Origin: Pseudomonas urmiensis
GTDB taxonomy: Bacteria > Pseudomonadota > Gammaproteobacteria > Pseudomonadales > Pseudomonadaceae
Length of the DNA: 64,000 bases
Assembly: GCF_014268815.2 (NCBI RefSeq)
Contig: NZ_JABWRE020000001.1
Span: 3,043,001-3,107,000 of the forward strand
Direction: 5' to 3'
Within the stretch, counting starts at the first letter, position 1. The number at the start of each line of letters is the position of its first letter. Position numbers and translations under genes: made by a program. Below the pieces are notes generated by a model, which had not been told where the DNA came from, did no database searches, and was given only the letters and a program-made list of their open reading frames with translations. Shown one piece after another: positions 1-11,072 of this stretch.

Positions 1-181
1 TGCCTGCCATCTGCACACCAACACTGAGCATGGCCTTGGCCACTTCAACGTGCTGCCCCTGTAGGAATGCCTTGGCGTCCTCGGAGAAATCCAGGGTTAC
101 CAGAGAGCCTTCATCTTCGGCGCGACGCAGCTCGATCCGGCCATCAGGCAACTCTACAATTTCAAGAAAGGACGTTGACAT
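1..181 (-). CDS. Conserved hypothetical protein, 3' end outside window
   Basis: The first 60 codons of a leftward gene are visible, beginning MSTSFLEIVELPDGRIELRR. The stop codon lies beyond the left edge. The start is ATG with GGAG about 11 bases upstream. The visible part is acidic and soluble, with no signal peptide or membrane segment. From memory of Pseudomonas gene order, a small conserved protein sits at this place between sulA/lexA and topA (PA3009-like). No function is known to me. Confidence 0.75.
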   Translation of the reverse strand, partial: MSTSFLEIVELPDGRIELRRAEDEGSLVTLDFSEDAKAFLQGQHVEVAKAMLSVGVQMAG

Positions 182-231
182 AAAGGGCTGTTCTCCACGA
201 AAGGCGGGCATTGTACCAGCCAAGTGGCCTA

Positions 232-753
232 TCAGCACTCACTCAACGCGTCACGAAACCGTCGCACTAGATCTTTCAGATTTTTCCGCCAGCTTTCCAG
301 TTCTTCCCGAGATAGCGCGGGCTGCTCGGCTTGGTCAAGATTAATGGCTTGAATCAGCGGCTGGGTAACGTCGGTTTTGGCGACTTTCTTGGCGACAGGT
401 GGTCGGAACAAATCGGCATAAGCTGCTAGCAATTGCGCTAGCCAGGTTTCCGGTTGGCGAGCCAGTTCGAGCATCTCGGCCATTTCCGGAATCGCCACGC
501 TTTGCAGGACTTCATCGTTGAGCAACAACTCAGCACGCGAGGCGTTAGCCTGGGGCAGACGATAGAAACCACCGATTTCGTGGCACAACCCCAGCAGCGC
601 GCCATACAGGTGAAACAGCGCCGATTCGCGCTCAGCCTGGATCAACCCCTGGGCGTTCATTGCCCGGCTTTGCTCAGCCTTGGCCATGGATTCCAGTGCA
701 AGACCGGCAAAGAACAGTTTCTGGTTGGTGCGGGTGTAGAGTTCCTGGGCCAT
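232..753 (-). CDS. DUF6586-type conserved hypothetical protein
   Basis: A 173-residue protein starting MAQELYTRTNQKLFFAGLAL. The ATG is chosen over an upstream extension because GGAGG lies about 9 bases before it and the extension reads through REP-like DNA. It is predicted to be mainly helical and cytoplasmic, with no signal peptide. It matches my recollection of the DUF6586 family that sits next to topA in Pseudomonas (PA3010-like). The downstream partial gene lies on the same strand 50 bases away and may be co-transcribed. No activity can be inferred from the sequence. Confidence 0.8.
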   Translation of the reverse strand: MAQELYTRTNQKLFFAGLALESMAKAEQSRAMNAQGLIQAERESALFHLYGALLGLCHEIGGFYRLPQANASRAELLLNDEVLQSVAIPEMAEMLELARQPETWLAQLLAAYADLFRPPVAKKVAKTDVTQPLIQAINLDQAEQPALSREELESWRKNLKDLVRRFRDALSEC

Positions 754-831
754 TTCAAATGCCCTCCGAAAGGCTGCAAGGCGATAGCTCAGTTTCAGCC
801 ATCGCCCTGCCCTATCGCAAGCCCAAAAACA

Positions 832-904
832 TCGCAGGGCAAGCCCGCTCCCACGCCCTGGACTCAAACTCGAGCCCTAGGGTGGCAGCTTGCTTGCCCC
901 GCGA
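832..904. repeat. REP-type inverted pair
   Basis: TCGCAGGGCAAGC (832-844) faces GCTTGCCCCGCGA (892-904), 12 of 13 positions paired. It lies between topA and the DUF6586 gene. The core is the same as in the other REP elements of this window. Confidence 0.75.
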
Positions 905-922
905 ATGTTCAGCCAGGATCGA

Positions 923-3535
923 TCAGCGCTTGTCTTCTACCTTCCACGCGTTGCCGTCGTAGAACGCCTTCCAACCCGTCGGCTTGCCATCGACCTCGGA
1001 CTGCACGTACTGCTCCTTGGTCTTACGGCTGTAGCGGATCACCGCCGGGCGACCTTCCGGATCCTTCTGCGGCGCTTCGCAGAGGAAGTGATACTTCGGA
1101 TCGATCTCGTGCTTGTGCGGGATGATTTCCATTACCAAGGGCGCACGCGTCTCGCGGTTTTTCGGGAACTGGCTGGCAGCCAGGAACAGCCCCGAAGCGC
1201 CGTCACGCAGCACGTAGGTGTCGTTGACCTTCTCGCACTTGAGCTCCGGCATATCCACCTTATCCATCTTCGGTGGCGCCGCTTCGCCGCTCTTGAGCAG
1301 CTTGCGGGTGTTCTTGCACGTAGGGTTGGTGCAGCCGAAGAACTTGCCGAAACGGCCAGTCTTGAGCTGCATCTCGCTGCCACACTTGTCGCACTCCAGG
1401 CTCGGCCCTTCGTAGCCCTTGATGCGGTAGCTGCCTTGCTCGATCTCGTAGCCGACGCAATCTGGGTTGTTACCGCAGATGTGCAGCTTGTGCTTCTCAT
1501 CGAGCAGGTAGGCATCCATCGCCGTGGCGCAAATCGGGCAGCGATGCTTGCCCAGCAGCACCCGCGACTCCGACTCACCTTCGTCGTCGGCGGCAATTTC
1601 GTCGCCTGGCACCAGGTTGACGGTAGCCTTGCAGCGCTCTTTAGGCGGCAGGCTGTAGCCTGAGCAGCCAAGGAACACGCCGGTGGAGGCGGTACGAATC
1701 ATCATCGGCCGGCCGCATTCCTTGCACGGAATGTTGGTCATGGTCGGCTGGTTGGCGCGCATGCCGTTTTCCGACGACTCGGCAGTCTGCAGCTTCTTGC
1801 TGAAGTCGCCATAGAACTCGTCGAGAACGTTCTTCCAGTCGCGCTCGCCCTGGGCGACGTCGTCGAGGTTTTCTTCCATGTCGGCGGTGAAGCCGTAGTC
1901 CATCAGGTTGGAGAAGCTCTCCGACAGACGCTCGGTGACGATGTCGCCCATCTTCTCGGAGTAGAAGCGGCGGTTATGCAGGGTCACATAGCCACGGTCC
2001 TGAATGGTGGAAATGATCGCCGCATAGGTCGATGGACGGCCAATGCCACGCTTTTCCATTTCCTTGACCAGGCTGGCTTCGGTAAAGCGCGCCGGCGGCT
2101 TGGTGAAGTGCTGGCTTGGGTCGAGCTTGATGAGCTTGAGCGCCTCGCCCTGGGCCATGTCCGGCAGCACATCGTCTTCGCCTGGCTTGCTCTGTTGCGG
2201 CAGCACCCGGGTGTAACCGTCGAACTTGAGGATACGGCCCTTGGCACGCAGCTCGAAGTCACCGGCGTTGACTGTGACGCTGGTGGACAGGTACTGCGCA
2301 GGCGGCATCTGGCAGGCCAGGAATTGGCGCCAGATCAACTCGTACAGACGCTCGGCGTCACGCTCCATGCCACTGAGCTTGGTGGGATGGGTGTTGACAT
2401 CGGAAGGACGAATCGCCTCGTGCGCCTCCTGGGCGCCTGCCTTGCTGCCGTACACGATCGGCGCTTCAGGCAGGTACTGCTTGCCGAATTCTTTCTCGAT
2501 GTAGCTGCGAGCCATGTCCACAGCGTCAGCCGACAGGTTGGTCGAGTCGGTACGCATGTAGGTGATGTAGCCGGCTTCGTACAAGCGCTGCGCCATCATC
2601 ATGGTCTTCTTCACGCCATAGCCCAGGCGATTGCTCGCGGCCTGCTGCAGGGTCGAGGTAATGAACGGCGCCGAAGGCTTGCTGCTGGTTGGCCGGTCTT
2701 CGCGCTTGGCCACGCTGTAGCTGGAGGCCTTGAGCTTGTCCAGGGCAGCCATGGCCTGGGCTTCGTTGAGCGGCTTGAAGGCTTCACCCTTCTCGCGCGC
2801 CACTTCGAAACGCACCTTGGCATCCTTGGCGGTGCCAAGGTCGGCGTGCACTTCCCAGTACTCTTCAGGGTTGAAGGCACGAATCTCGCGCTCACGCTCG
2901 ACCACCAGCTTGACCGCTACCGACTGCACGCGACCTGCCGACAGGCCGCGAGCGATCTTCGACCACAGCAGCGGCGAGACCATATAGCCCACGACGCGGT
3001 CGAGGAAGCGCCGTGCCTGCTGGGCGTTGACCCGGTCGATATCCAGCTCACCCGGCTGCGAGAACGCCTCCTGGATGGCTTTCTTGGTGATTTCGTTGAA
3101 CACCACGCGTTTGTAGCGAGTGTCGTCACCGCCGATGGCCTCACGCAGGTGCCAGGCAATCGCCTCCCCTTCGCGGTCCAAGTCGGTCGCGAGATAGATG
3201 GTGTCGGCATCTTTTGCCAAACGACGCAACTCGTCGATGACCTTTTCCTTGCCCGGCAGGATCTCGTACTTGGCCTTCCAGCCCGCATCCGGATCGACGC
3301 CCATACGCGCGACCAGCTGGCGCCGAGCCTTCTCTTTCGGCGACAAGGCCGGCGCCTCACCCGCTGCAGCCTTGCCACGCTTGGCCGCCGGCTCCTTACT
3401 GGTGCTGGCCGAACCGCTGGTGGGGAGGTCACGGATGTGGCCGATACTCGACTTCACCACGTACTGGCTGCCCAGGTACTTGTTGATGGTCTTGGCCTTG
3501 GCCGGGGATTCCACAATGACCAGCGATTTGCCCAT
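923..3535 (-). CDS. topA: DNA topoisomerase I
   Basis: A type IA topoisomerase of 870 residues that relaxes negative supercoils by cutting one strand. It starts [16 protein letters not shown], the canonical N-terminus; an upstream in-frame extension of 17 residues is ignored. The Toprim domain carries the metal-binding DLDREGE (residues 118-124). The catalytic tyrosine is in [10 protein letters not shown] (Tyr326). Three C-terminal zinc-ribbon modules follow, with CKECG...C, CPIC...CGNNPDC and CDKCG...CTNPTC pairs, then a further ribbon-like end. The length is usual for Pseudomonas. The insert after the first Toprim strand is shared with other gammaproteobacteria, so it is not an oddity. Confidence 0.98.
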   Translation of the reverse strand: MGKSLVIVESPAKAKTINKYLGSQYVVKSSIGHIRDLPTSGSASTSKEPAAKRGKAAAGEAPALSPKEKARRQLVARMGVDPDAGWKAKYEILPGKEKVIDELRRLAKDADTIYLATDLDREGEAIAWHLREAIGGDDTRYKRVVFNEITKKAIQEAFSQPGELDIDRVNAQQARRFLDRVVGYMVSPLLWSKIARGLSAGRVQSVAVKLVVEREREIRAFNPEEYWEVHADLGTAKDAKVRFEVAREKGEAFKPLNEAQAMAALDKLKASSYSVAKREDRPTSSKPSAPFITSTLQQAASNRLGYGVKKTMMMAQRLYEAGYITYMRTDSTNLSADAVDMARSYIEKEFGKQYLPEAPIVYGSKAGAQEAHEAIRPSDVNTHPTKLSGMERDAERLYELIWRQFLACQMPPAQYLSTSVTVNAGDFELRAKGRILKFDGYTRVLPQQSKPGEDDVLPDMAQGEALKLIKLDPSQHFTKPPARFTEASLVKEMEKRGIGRPSTYAAIISTIQDRGYVTLHNRRFYSEKMGDIVTERLSESFSNLMDYGFTADMEENLDDVAQGERDWKNVLDEFYGDFSKKLQTAESSENGMRANQPTMTNIPCKECGRPMMIRTASTGVFLGCSGYSLPPKERCKATVNLVPGDEIAADDEGESESRVLLGKHRCPICATAMDAYLLDEKHKLHICGNNPDCVGYEIEQGSYRIKGYEGPSLECDKCGSEMQLKTGRFGKFFGCTNPTCKNTRKLLKSGEAAPPKMDKVDMPELKCEKVNDTYVLRDGASGLFLAASQFPKNRETRAPLVMEIIPHKHEIDPKYHFLCEAPQKDPEGRPAVIRYSRKTKEQYVQSEVDGKPTGWKAFYDGNAWKVEDKR

Positions 3536-3635
3536 GGATCGGAGTATTCCTGAATCTGAAAATGAAAAACGCGTCAGGTGCCGCACGCGGCACCGCTATA
3601 TATAGTGGCAACAGGGTGAGGTCAAGCGCAGTCGA

Positions 3636-3887
3636 CTAAGCCTGGTCTGCACCGGGATGCTCGAACCGCCCTTCTTCGGCCGTGACCAAAGCAAAGCGTG
3701 GCACCTGCTCGCCGTCAACCTCGACTGACTCCAGGAACATCGAAAGGGGTCGCACCCAAAGCCCGTAATCACCATACAGGCATTGGTAGAAGACTACCCA
3801 CTCTTCGCTTTCGGAGTGCCGCGCAGCGCCGAATACACGATACTCAGGGCCCTTGTAGTGGCGGTATACGCCTGGCTGTATGTGCAT
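3636..3887 (-). CDS. DUF1653 domain protein
   Basis: A small protein of 83 residues, MHIQPGVYRHYKGPEYRVFG at its start. The motif GxYRHYKGxxYxVxG and a later region with WVRPLSMFLE are typical of DUF1653 proteins. GAGGG lies before the ATG, which decides this start over an upstream one that would run into the fadA terminator. The protein is cytoplasmic and its function is unknown. It sits between topA and fadBA, as in other pseudomonads (PA3012-like, from memory). A terminator for fadBA stands about 40 bases upstream, so it may depend on read-through or on a promoter inside that short gap. Confidence 0.88.
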   Translation of the reverse strand: MHIQPGVYRHYKGPEYRVFGAARHSESEEWVVFYQCLYGDYGLWVRPLSMFLESVEVDGEQVPRFALVTAEEGRFEHPGADQA

Positions 3888-3925
3888 CTCGCTGACCCTC
3901 TTGAACAAATTCTGTAAAAAACAAA

Positions 3926-3948
3926 AACCGGGGCACATGGCCCCGGTT
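3926..3948 (-). terminator. Rho-independent terminator of fadBA
   Basis: The stem AACCGGGGC (3926-3934) pairs perfectly with GCCCCGGTT (3940-3948) around a 5-base loop. On the minus strand it is followed by TTTGTTTTTT. It lies 19 bases after the fadA stop. Confidence 0.85.
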
Positions 3949-3966
3949 GCTGCCTAGCGATCGCGA

Positions 3967-5157
<1,191 letters not shown>

Positions 5158-5174
5158 CTAACTCGTTTGGGCGC

Positions 5175-7322
5175 TCAGTTGAAGAAGCGCTGGCCAGTCT
5201 TGGCCATTTCGCGCAGCTTCGCGGTGGGGTGGTACAGCGGCCCCAGATCGGCGTACTGGTCGGCCAGGGCGACGAACTCAGCGACCCCGATCGAGTCGAT
5301 GTAGCGCAGCGCGCCCCCACGGAAGGGAGGGAAGCCGATGCCGTACACCAGGCCCATATCGGCCTCGGCGGCGGTTTCGACAATGCCATCTTCCAGGCAA
5401 CGGACGGTTTCCAGGCACAGCGGGATCATCATCCAGTTGATGATGTCCTGGTCGCTGACTTCACGCTGTTCGAAGACGATCGGCTTGAGCACATCCAGCA
5501 CGCTGGCATCGGCGACTTTCTTCGGCTTGCCGCGCTTGTCGGTCTCATAGGCGTAGAAGCCCTTGCCGTTCTTCTGACCGAGGCGATTGGCCTCATACAG
5601 GGCGTCGACGGCAGAGCGGCGATCGTCCTTCATGCGGTCCGGGAAGCCTTCGGCCATCACGTCGCGGCCGTGGTGGCCGGTGTCGATACCGACCACGTCC
5701 ATCAGGTAGGCCGGGCCCATCGGCCAGCCGAACTTTTCCATGACCTTGTCGATGCGCACGAAGTCGACGCCAGCGCTGACCAGCTTGGCGAAGCCGCCGA
5801 AGTACGGGAACAGCACGCGGTTGACCAAAAAGCCCGGGCAGTCGTTGACCACGATCGGGTTCTTGCCCATTTTCTTGGCGTAGGCAACGGTGGTGGCAAC
5901 GGCCACTTCGCTAGACTTCTCGCCACGGATCACTTCCACTAGCGGCATCATGTGCACCGGGTTGAAGAAGTGCATGCCGACGAAGTTTTCTGGGCGCTTG
6001 AGGGCTTTGGCCAGCAGGTTGATGGAGATGGTCGAGGTGTTGGAAGCGAGGATCGCATCTTCCTTGACCTGGCCTTCCACTTCAGCCAGCACGGCTTGCT
6101 TGACCTTGGGGTTCTCGACCACCGCCTCGACGACGATGTCGACATTGGCGAAATCGCCATAGGACAGGGTCGGGCGAATGGCATTGAGCGCCTCGGCCAT
6201 CTTCGCCGGGGTCAGACGGCCCTTCTCGACGCGGTTGCCGAGCAGCTTGGAGGCTTCGTTCAAGCCCAACTGAATGGCGTCTTCACGAATATCCTTCATC
6301 AGGATAGGCGTACCCTTGACCGCCGACTGGTAGGCGATACCGCCACCCATGATACCGGCGCCGAGCACGGCGGCCTGTTTCACGTCCTGGGCGATCTGGT
6401 CATGTGCCTTGGCCTTGCGTTTGAGCTCCTGATCATTGAGGAACAAGCCAATCAGGCTGGCGGCGACGTCGGTCTTGGCCAGCTTGGCAAAACCTGCGGC
6501 TTCGACTTCCAGCGCCTTGTCACGGCCGAAGTTGGCCGCTTTCTGGATCGACTTGATCGCTTCGACCGGCGCCGGGTAGTTCGGGCCCGCTTGGCCGGCA
6601 ACGAAGCCTTTGGCGGTTTCGAAGGCCATCATCTGCTCGATGGCATTGAGCTTGAGTTTCTCAAGCTTGGGCTGGCGCTTGGCCTGGTAATCCAGCTCAC
6701 CACTGATGGCGCGCTTGATCAGGTCCAGGGCGGCGGCCTGCAGCAGCTCAGGTGCGACTACAGCGTCGACTGCGCCGACTTTCAGGGCGTCTTCGGCACG
6801 GTTTTCCTTACCGGCGGCAATCCACTCGATGGCGTTGTCCGAACCGATCAGGCGCGGCAGGCGCACGGTGCCGCCAAAGCCTGGGTAGATGCCCAGCTTG
6901 ACTTCCGGCAGGCCAATCTTGGCGCTGCTGGACATGACCCGGTAGTCGGCGGCCAGGCACATTTCCAGGCCACCGCCCAAAGCAATGCCGTTGATGGCAG
7001 CGACAGTAGGCACGCCGAGGTCTTCAAAGTCATTGAAGATGCGATTGGCTTCCAGGTTACCAGCGACCAGTTCGGCCTCGGGCAGCTTGAAGTTGTCGAC
7101 GAATTCGGTGATGTCGGCGCCGACGATGAACACGTCCTTGCCACTGCTGACGATAACGCCCTTGACCGAAGCATCGCCGTTGATGGCAGCTACGGCCTGG
7201 CGCAGTTCGTCCAGGGTCAGGCGGTTGAACTTGTTGACGGACTCACCCTTGAGGTCGAATTTGAGTTCGACGATGCCGCTTTCAAGAGCCTTAACCGTGA
7301 TGGCTTTACCTTCGTAAATCAT
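5175..7322 (-). CDS. fadB: Fatty acid oxidation complex alpha subunit (enoyl-CoA hydratase / 3-hydroxyacyl-CoA dehydrogenase)
   Basis: A 715-residue bifunctional enzyme, the standard FadB length. The N-terminal crotonase domain has the oxyanion-hole region [11 protein letters not shown]. The NAD-binding domain begins [15 protein letters not shown] near residue 320, and the dehydrogenase signature [15 protein letters not shown] follows. It hydrates enoyl-CoA and oxidises 3-hydroxyacyl-CoA, passing the product to FadA. The start [10 protein letters not shown] has GGAG 7 bases upstream. A long non-coding stretch lies upstream and holds a CAAACG/CGTTTG dyad that could be an operator. Confidence 0.97.
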   Translation of the reverse strand: MIYEGKAITVKALESGIVELKFDLKGESVNKFNRLTLDELRQAVAAINGDASVKGVIVSSGKDVFIVGADITEFVDNFKLPEAELVAGNLEANRIFNDFEDLGVPTVAAINGIALGGGLEMCLAADYRVMSSSAKIGLPEVKLGIYPGFGGTVRLPRLIGSDNAIEWIAAGKENRAEDALKVGAVDAVVAPELLQAAALDLIKRAISGELDYQAKRQPKLEKLKLNAIEQMMAFETAKGFVAGQAGPNYPAPVEAIKSIQKAANFGRDKALEVEAAGFAKLAKTDVAASLIGLFLNDQELKRKAKAHDQIAQDVKQAAVLGAGIMGGGIAYQSAVKGTPILMKDIREDAIQLGLNEASKLLGNRVEKGRLTPAKMAEALNAIRPTLSYGDFANVDIVVEAVVENPKVKQAVLAEVEGQVKEDAILASNTSTISINLLAKALKRPENFVGMHFFNPVHMMPLVEVIRGEKSSEVAVATTVAYAKKMGKNPIVVNDCPGFLVNRVLFPYFGGFAKLVSAGVDFVRIDKVMEKFGWPMGPAYLMDVVGIDTGHHGRDVMAEGFPDRMKDDRRSAVDALYEANRLGQKNGKGFYAYETDKRGKPKKVADASVLDVLKPIVFEQREVSDQDIINWMMIPLCLETVRCLEDGIVETAAEADMGLVYGIGFPPFRGGALRYIDSIGVAEFVALADQYADLGPLYHPTAKLREMAKTGQRFFN

Positions 7323-7452
7323 CAACTGATCTCCACGATATGGAAGCTGAACTGTACACGCCGAACGCTGGCTGAAACGCTGTCTATTCAGCGGTCTTAC
7401 CAGGCACACCCGTCAGCGCGATAGTCGGGATTCGTACGAGCGGTCTGACATA

Positions 7453-7479
7453 CAAACGCTCAATTCATACGCCCGTTTG
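7453..7479. promoter_or_regulatory. CAAACG / CGTTTG dyad, possible operator of fadBA
   Basis: CAAACG (7453-7458) and CGTTTG (7474-7479) form an inverted repeat with a 15-base spacer, about 130 bases upstream of the fadB start. The half-sites equal those described for the fatty-acid sensor PsrA (CAAAC and GTTTG). The known PsrA motif has a spacer of only 2-4 bases, so the assignment is weak. Confidence 0.3.
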
Positions 7480-7739
7480 ATTTGGGTATGCACACATTCT
7501 CCGAAATGATCGACGTTGTCAAATGCTCGCAAGCAGTGTGAAAACGCGACTTTCCGGTCATTTTGCAACGCTTGGGTGCAAACCCTGATGACAGTGATCG
7601 CCAGACATTCATGACAGCGATAAACAAAGAGGCAGGAGAAAAAAGCGTTTGGCTAAACGCATATTCGCTGAGGCTAGCTATAGTGAGGGGCGAGTCGAAT
7701 GTTTCCCGGCCTGCCTGGCCTTTCTGCGGCTGCAGAACG

Positions 7740-7794
7740 CATCGCGGGGCAAGCCCACTCCACGCTAACGCGGGAGCGGGTTTGCCCCGCGATG
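7740..7794. repeat. REP-type inverted pair
   Basis: A left arm of 22 bases (7740-7761, CATCGCGGGGCAAGCC...) faces a right arm at 7773-7794 with two mismatches. It has the Pseudomonas REP core and stands directly after the stop of the leftward small membrane-protein gene. Confidence 0.8.
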
Positions 7795-7807
7795 TCGTTT
7801 CGATGGT

Positions 7808-8245
7808 TTAAGCGAGGGTTTCCAAGGTCTGGGCAATATTCTGCAACACAGAGCTATCGCCGCGCTCTCCCCAGTACAGAGCGATCATCTGGGTATTGGC
7901 CTCGACCAGGTAGACATTGCCTGGCAGGCGGGCAAATTGCTCGGTCAGGCGTGGATCGGCACAAGGCTCACGCCACGTGTTCCACCATACCCCGGGACTC
8001 ACCTGCCAGTAGGCCCAGCAATCGTCGCGCCCTTTGCGCCGCGCCCGATGGTACTGCGGACAAGGGCTTGGCGGCTGGTCTTGTAGCCAGTGCGGCCACT
8101 GCTGCGGTGCCAATTGCATGGCCAGGCCCATACGCCGACCCTCCAGGCGCAGGTTCATCTGCTCGCTCTGTTTGCGTGAGGGGCGCAACCACGCCAGAGG
8201 GCTGAGAATCAGCGCAAGGATTGACACCACCAGCCATACCGTCAT
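7808..8245 (-). CDS. Conserved hypothetical protein with N-terminal membrane anchor
   Basis: A 145-residue protein, MTVWLVVSILALILSPLAWL at the N-terminus, which forms one hydrophobic helix. The rest is soluble and rich in Trp and Gln, for example QQWPHWLQDQ and CWAYWQ. In-frame upstream starts exist (ATG at 8260, TTG at 8272), but GGGA 8 bases ahead favours the ATG at 8245. From memory, similar proteins occur near uspA/uup in Pseudomonas. I do not recognise a functional family. Downstream lies a REP pair; upstream is the divergent usp gene. Confidence 0.75.
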   Translation of the reverse strand: MTVWLVVSILALILSPLAWLRPSRKQSEQMNLRLEGRRMGLAMQLAPQQWPHWLQDQPPSPCPQYHRARRKGRDDCWAYWQVSPGVWWNTWREPCADPRLTEQFARLPGNVYLVEANTQMIALYWGERGDSSVLQNIAQTLETLA

Positions 8246-8354
8246 ATCTGTAGATCCCATAAAGCGTTGCAAATGAGCTGGTTAGCCAGGTTTCACGTTA
8301 ATCGGCGCGAAAGCGACCATACTTCTACTATCGCGATTGTCAGGAGTACCACCC

Positions 8355-8798
8355 ATGGAATACCAACATATTCTGGTCGCCGTCGACCTGACCGAAGAAT
8401 GCGACCCGGTGATCAAGCGCGCCAAGGCGATCGCTCTGGCTAACGGCGCGAAGGTATCGCTGGTACACATCGTCGAGCCGATGGCCATGGCCTTTGGCGG
8501 TGACGTGCCGATGGACCTGTCGCAGCTGCAACAACAGCAGTTCGACCAGGCCAAGGAGCGCATGGAGCGCTTGTACAACAAGTATCCCGATATCAACCGC
8601 GGTGATTCGCACCTGGTCTACGGCCAGCCGCGCCAAGAGATTCATCAGCTGGCCAAGGATCAACAGTGCGACCTGATCGTGGTCGGCAGCCATGGTCGTC
8701 ATGGCCTGGCGCTGCTACTGGGTTCCACTGCCAATGACGTGCTGCATGGTGCGCCGTGCGATGTGCTGGCAGTGCGTCTGCAGAAGAAGGAAAGCTGA
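8355..8798 (+). CDS. Universal stress protein, UspA family
   Basis: A single Usp domain of 147 residues. It starts MEYQHILVAVDLTEECDPVI and has AGGAG 8 bases upstream. The C-terminal ATP-binding motif G-x2-G-x9-G-S/T is present in GSHGRHGLALLLGST. That places it with the ATP-binding Usp proteins, not with the non-binding UspA type. The family helps cells survive stasis and stress, but the partner is not evident. It is monocistronic, divergent from the small membrane protein and followed by a REP pair. Confidence 0.93.
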   Translation: MEYQHILVAVDLTEECDPVIKRAKAIALANGAKVSLVHIVEPMAMAFGGDVPMDLSQLQQQQFDQAKERMERLYNKYPDINRGDSHLVYGQPRQEIHQLAKDQQCDLIVVGSHGRHGLALLLGSTANDVLHGAPCDVLAVRLQKKES

Positions 8799-8822
8799 GC
8801 GCCGCAGGGTTCAGGCTGACCC

Positions 8823-8896
8823 CATCGCTGGGCAAGCCCGCTCCCACGCCAGCGCTTTCAGTGCCAGGGGCGTGGGAGCGGGCTTGCCCCGCGATG
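8823..8896. repeat. REP-type inverted pair
   Basis: 28-base arms, 8823-8850 (CATCGCTGGGCAAGCC...) and 8869-8896, with a near-perfect match. It lies between the 3' ends of convergent usp and uup, where it could act as a bidirectional transcript end. Confidence 0.85.
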
Positions 8897-8927
8897 AGGC
8901 CCGCCCAATCACCGCAAGTGCCGAACC

Positions 8928-10856
8928 TTAGCCCTCCAGCTCAGCCCAGCGCTCAACCAGCACGTCCAGCTCGGCCTGCAGCTTCTCAAGCTTGGCCAGC
9001 ACCGTCGAGGTCTCCCCGATCGGTCGCTGGTAGAAGCTCGGCGAACCGACTTCTTCCTGTAGCTTGGCCATGGCCTGCTCGATCACATCAATCTGCCCCG
9101 GCAAGGCTTCCAGCTCACGCTGAAGCTTGTAGCTGAGCTTCTTCTTGCTGGCATCCGCCACCGGTGCTGCACTAACCGGCGCCGGCGCTTCAACCGATTT
9201 CTCCACCACAGCGCTGTTGAGCTCGGACTTGCCGCCCTTGCTCTCGGTCACGCCCAGCAGCTTCGGCGAGCCGCCCTGACGGATCCAGTCTTCATAGCCG
9301 CCGACATACTCACGCACCTTGCCCTCGCCCTCGAACACCAGGGTGCTGGTGACCACGTTGTCGAGGAAGGCCCGGTCGTGACTGACCATCAGTACCGTAC
9401 CCTTGTAGTTGCACAGCACCTCCTCGAGCAGCTCGAGGGTTTCCACGTCCAGGTCGTTGGTCGGTTCGTCCAGCACCAGCAGGTTGGCCGGCTTGCTGAA
9501 CAGCTTGGCCAGCAGTAAACGCGCACGCTCACCACCCGACAGCGCCTTGACCGGCGTACGAGCACGCTGCGGGCTGAACAGGAAGTCGCCCAGGTAGCTC
9601 AGGACATGGCGGTTCTGCCCATCGATCTCGATGAAATCGCGGCCTTCTGCCAAGTTTTCGATAACGGTTTTTTCCAGGTCGAGCTGGTGACGCATCTGGT
9701 CGAAGTAAGCCACTTCCAGCTTGGTGCCGCTCTCGACCTTGCCGCCGGTGGGCTGCAAATCGCCGAGCATCAGCTTGAGCAGGGTGGTCTTGCCGGTACC
9801 GTTGGCGCCCAGCAGGCCGATACGGTCCTCGCGCTGCAGCACCATGGAGAAGTCCTTGACCAGCATCGGCCCTTGCGGGTGAGCGAAGCTGACGTTTTCC
9901 AGGACCATCACCTGCTTGCCGGATTTTTCCGCCGACTCGATCTGGATATTGGCTTTGCCCTGGCGCTCGCGGCGCTCACCACGCTCGACACGCAAGGCCT
10001 TGAGGGCGCGCACGCGACCTTCGTTACGGGTCCGCCGGGCCTTGATGCCCTGGCGGATCCATACCTCTTCCTGGGCCAGGCGTTTGTCGAACAGCGCGTT
10101 GGCGGTTTCTTCAGCGGCCAGTGCGGCTTCCTTGTGCACCAGGAAGCTGGCGTAGTCGCCGTTCCAGTCGATCAACCCACCACGGTCCAATTCCAGGATG
10201 CGTGTAGCCAGGTTCTGCAGGAAGGAACGGTCGTGGGTAATGAACAGCACAGCGCCGTTGAAACCGCTCAGGGCTTCTTCAAGCCAGGCGATGGCACCGA
10301 TGTCCAGGTGGTTGGTTGGCTCGTCGAGCAGCAGCAGGTCCGGCTCGGACACCAGCGCCTGGGCCAGCAGTACCCGGCGACGCCAGCCACCGGAGAGCTC
10401 GGCCAGGGTCTTGTCGGCCGGCAGTTGCAGGCGGCTCAGGGTACTGTCGACCACTTGCTGCAGGCGCCAGCCGTCACGCGCTTCGAGCTCGTGCTGGACA
10501 TGCATGAGCTTGTCCAGGTCTTCATCGTTGTGGATGTTCTGGCTCAGGTGATGGTACTGCGCGAGCAGCTCACCGACGCCATCCAGGCCGGCAGCGACCA
10601 CATCGAACACGGTGCGCTCGTCGGCCACCGGGAGTTCCTGCGGCAGTTCGCCGATCTTCAGCGCCGGGGCGCGCCAGATGGCACCATCGTCGGGCTTCTG
10701 CTCGCCCTTGACCAGGCGCAGCATGCTCGACTTGCCCGTGCCGTTGCGACCGATGATGCACACCCTCTCACCACGGGCGATCTGCCAGGAAACCTTGTCC
10801 AGCAGCGGCATGGCGCCGAACGCAAGGGACACATCGCTTAATTTGAGTAAGGTCAT
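8928..10856 (-). CDS. uup: ABC-F ATPase Uup
   Basis: A 642-residue soluble protein with two ATP-binding cassettes and no membrane domain. Each cassette has a Walker A (GRNGTGKSSM; GANGTGKTTL), a signature (LSGGWRRR; LSGGERAR) and a Walker B with Asp-Glu (LLLLDEPTNHLD; LLVLDEPTNDLD). The charged linker between cassettes and a C-terminal coiled coil (about residues 565-642) are the Uup type of ABC-F protein, which acts on ribosomes or branched DNA, not in transport. Two ATGs compete (10862 and 10856); GGAG is spaced 6 bases from the second, which is chosen. Confidence 0.93.
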   Translation of the reverse strand: MTLLKLSDVSLAFGAMPLLDKVSWQIARGERVCIIGRNGTGKSSMLRLVKGEQKPDDGAIWRAPALKIGELPQELPVADERTVFDVVAAGLDGVGELLAQYHHLSQNIHNDEDLDKLMHVQHELEARDGWRLQQVVDSTLSRLQLPADKTLAELSGGWRRRVLLAQALVSEPDLLLLDEPTNHLDIGAIAWLEEALSGFNGAVLFITHDRSFLQNLATRILELDRGGLIDWNGDYASFLVHKEAALAAEETANALFDKRLAQEEVWIRQGIKARRTRNEGRVRALKALRVERGERRERQGKANIQIESAEKSGKQVMVLENVSFAHPQGPMLVKDFSMVLQREDRIGLLGANGTGKTTLLKLMLGDLQPTGGKVESGTKLEVAYFDQMRHQLDLEKTVIENLAEGRDFIEIDGQNRHVLSYLGDFLFSPQRARTPVKALSGGERARLLLAKLFSKPANLLVLDEPTNDLDVETLELLEEVLCNYKGTVLMVSHDRAFLDNVVTSTLVFEGEGKVREYVGGYEDWIRQGGSPKLLGVTESKGGKSELNSAVVEKSVEAPAPVSAAPVADASKKKLSYKLQRELEALPGQIDVIEQAMAKLQEEVGSPSFYQRPIGETSTVLAKLEKLQAELDVLVERWAELEG

Positions 10857-11072
10857 GATCATCTCCAAAAACTGGGCGCGCATTCTACCTGACTTGACCC
10901 TTGCCGGCATCAAGTCAACGCCAGTGGAAACGCTTTGCGACATCTGGTCGAACTTAACAGTTGGATACAAGCGCAGTGCTTTCACCGCCAGCGCGCAAAC
11001 GGCTAAGCTTACGCAATACAACAGTGCTGGCCTCGCCGTCACTTTCCCATGGTTCAACTGCCCGGACGTATC

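Larger units (their letters stand above)
7323..7807. other. Intergenic region upstream of fadBA
   Basis: About 485 bases without a credible gene. It must hold the leftward fadBA promoter and the 3' untranslated DNA of the small membrane-protein gene. A dyad at 7453-7479 and a REP pair at 7740-7794 are the only structures I see. Short open frames here have no ribosome binding site and no recognisable content. Confidence 0.6.

Noticed and set aside
1976..3553. Long open frame on the plus strand opposite topA
   Set aside because: It is the mirror frame of a high-G+C gene. It has no ribosome site and no recognisable domain, while topA on the other strand is unmistakable. Similar long frames opposite fadA, fadB, the 27-kb chemoreceptor, aer, acnA and xdhB are rejected for the same reason.
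7563..7811. Small plus-strand frame upstream of fadB
   Set aside because: It runs through the REP pair, has no ribosome site and shows no family resemblance.
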